Source: Bedellia somnulentella
Taxonomy: Eukaryota > Arthropoda > Insecta > Lepidoptera > Bedelliidae
Direction of reading: 5' to 3'
Assembly: GCA_963576735.1 (NCBI GenBank)
Contig: OY755182.1
Coordinates: 6,882,001 to 6,946,000 of the forward strand
Length of the DNA: 64,000 bases
Shown: piece after piece, positions 62,907 through 64,000 of the stretch
How positions within the stretch are numbered: position 1 is the first letter of the stretch
How the letters are laid out: the number at the start of each line of letters is the position of its first letter
Made by a program: the position numbers and the translations under genes
The notes under the pieces: model-generated
The model's input: the letters and a program-made list of their open reading frames with translations, nothing else
Database searches by the model: none
Told to the model about the DNA's origin: nothing

Positions 62907-63194
62907 GTATGGATGTTATTTTGTATATAGAGAGTATTTATTTATTTATGATAAATAAATATTACCATTACAGATTTTTGTAACCCAATTCGGCTATATT
63001 TCACATTAAGACAATATATGCATAAGCTTACAAACAAAGAAAGAAATTTACCATATTACACACAAATTAAGTTTTACATACCGTAACACAAAAAATATAA
63101 AGCTACGCTTGTAAAGTGAGCCAAAGAACAAGAAAATAAATCTGTTTGTTCGGCAATATGGTTATTATGGTTATATGGATATTCGTCCGTCGAT

Positions 63195-63223
63195 TCGATA
63201 TATATATATATATATATATATAT
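63195..63223. repeat. (TA)n microsatellite
   Basis: About 13 TA units, just outside the LINE fragment. Confidence 0.9.
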
Positions 63224-63269
63224 AAGTAGGCTCATTATAAGTGTGTTCTGTGTAGAACCTCTCAAAACT

Positions 63270-63850
63270 TTAAATAAATTAACAATCAAATAGAGCTCCC
63301 TCCTCACACCCAGTTTGGTATTTTGTTTCATGTGGAGCCCATATGACTGAATTGAATTCAAGTTTGCTCCTAACTAAAGCATTGTACAGTGCCTTCATCG
63401 CTCTAAAATTTGTAAACTCACGAGATGTGCGTATTATAAAACCAAGCATTTTAAACGCTTTCTTGCAAATGTCGACAATGTGATTACGAAAAGAAAGGTT
63501 CGATGTGAAATTAACCCCTAAATCTCCTGCACGCGACGCACCTCTACTCCGTTGATTGTATAAGTGTAAATGTGAGGTGCACGCTGTCGGCTAAATGTAA
63601 TAACCACACATTTTTTTTTAATTGAGCTCTAACTTATTTGCTTTGATCCAATTTACAACATTATTTATGTCTCTTTGAAGCAATTCGCAATCTGTGGGTG
63701 AAGAAATTGGGAGAAATAGTTTTACATCATCCGCAAACATTAGGCAAGTTGAATGTTGGAGGACTAATGGCAGATCATTTATCATGATTAAATTAATGGG
63801 CCTAAGTTGCTTCCCTGATTAACACCCGAGTTATTGAGTATTGTTTAATA
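63270..63850 (-). pseudogene. Jockey-like LINE reverse transcriptase fragment
   Basis: Minus-strand reading gives MFADDVKLFLPISSPTDCEL with the FADD catalytic box, then LQRDINNVVNWIKANKLE. After a frame change come DLGVNFTSNLSFRNHIVDIC, KKAFKMLGFIIRTSREFTNF and ALYNALVRSKLEFNSVIWAP. This is the palm and thumb region of a non-LTR reverse transcriptase. Frameshifts and missing ends show it is dead. Confidence 0.85.
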
Positions 63851-64000
63851 TAGATACAAAAGTCACAATATAAACAAAACTTATCGGGTTTTATTTTAAG
63901 TCACCGACTACATTAGGTAAGATAGTGCAAGACAAACAAAACGGAGAAGTATGTTTTTTAGAGTCAAACTATTTGGTTGTTACCATGAGTACTATTTCAC

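Overview
The window is one stretch of an animal genome, most likely a moth or butterfly. Evidence for that is the GT-AG introns, the AT-rich intron sequence, the dense short interspersed elements, and retrotransposon tails of kinds I know from Lepidoptera; the order is an inference. A single protein-coding gene fills the window on the + strand. I assembled 51 internal coding exons (599 to 62906), which join in one open frame of about 2,829 codons. The protein is Rabconnectin-3 alpha (DmX-like, DMXL2/Rbcn-3A), the large WD40 scaffold that, with Rabconnectin-3 beta, promotes V-ATPase assembly and endosome/synaptic-vesicle acidification. The first coding exon (roughly 30 residues) lies upstream and the C-terminal WD40 exons lie downstream. 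No promoter, start codon or stop codon of the gene is in view.

Layout: exons 1-3 (599-9435) are far apart in TE-rich introns. Exons 4-20 (16836-31108) encode the N-terminal beta-propeller part and acidic linkers. Exons 21-36 (31396-47628) cover the Rav1-like core, the most conserved part of the family. Exons 37-51 (48478-62906) encode the long linker and the region leading to the C-terminal propeller. Introns hold at least five recurring short element families, two LINE 3' tails, a jockey-like LINE RT fragment, a Helitron relic with a helicase remnant, a DDE transposase fragment and several fold-back (MITE-like) elements. I found no second functional gene on either strand.

The striking feature is that 12 of the 51 exons have partial copies of themselves in the adjacent intron. 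Two have become long tandem arrays. Downstream of exon 7, a 124-bp unit (99-bp exon-like cassette plus 25-bp intron-like spacer) is repeated 17 times. Downstream of exon 48, a 128-bp unit carrying the exon's last 48 bp and its splice donor is present 10 times, counting the exon itself. In the first array each 99-bp cassette is flanked by AG and GT, is phase 1-1 symmetric and is open in the gene's frame, so it could in principle be spliced in without breaking the protein. The other copies are single or few, and decayed. I found no such system described in what I know of this gene, but assembly error must be excluded for both arrays.
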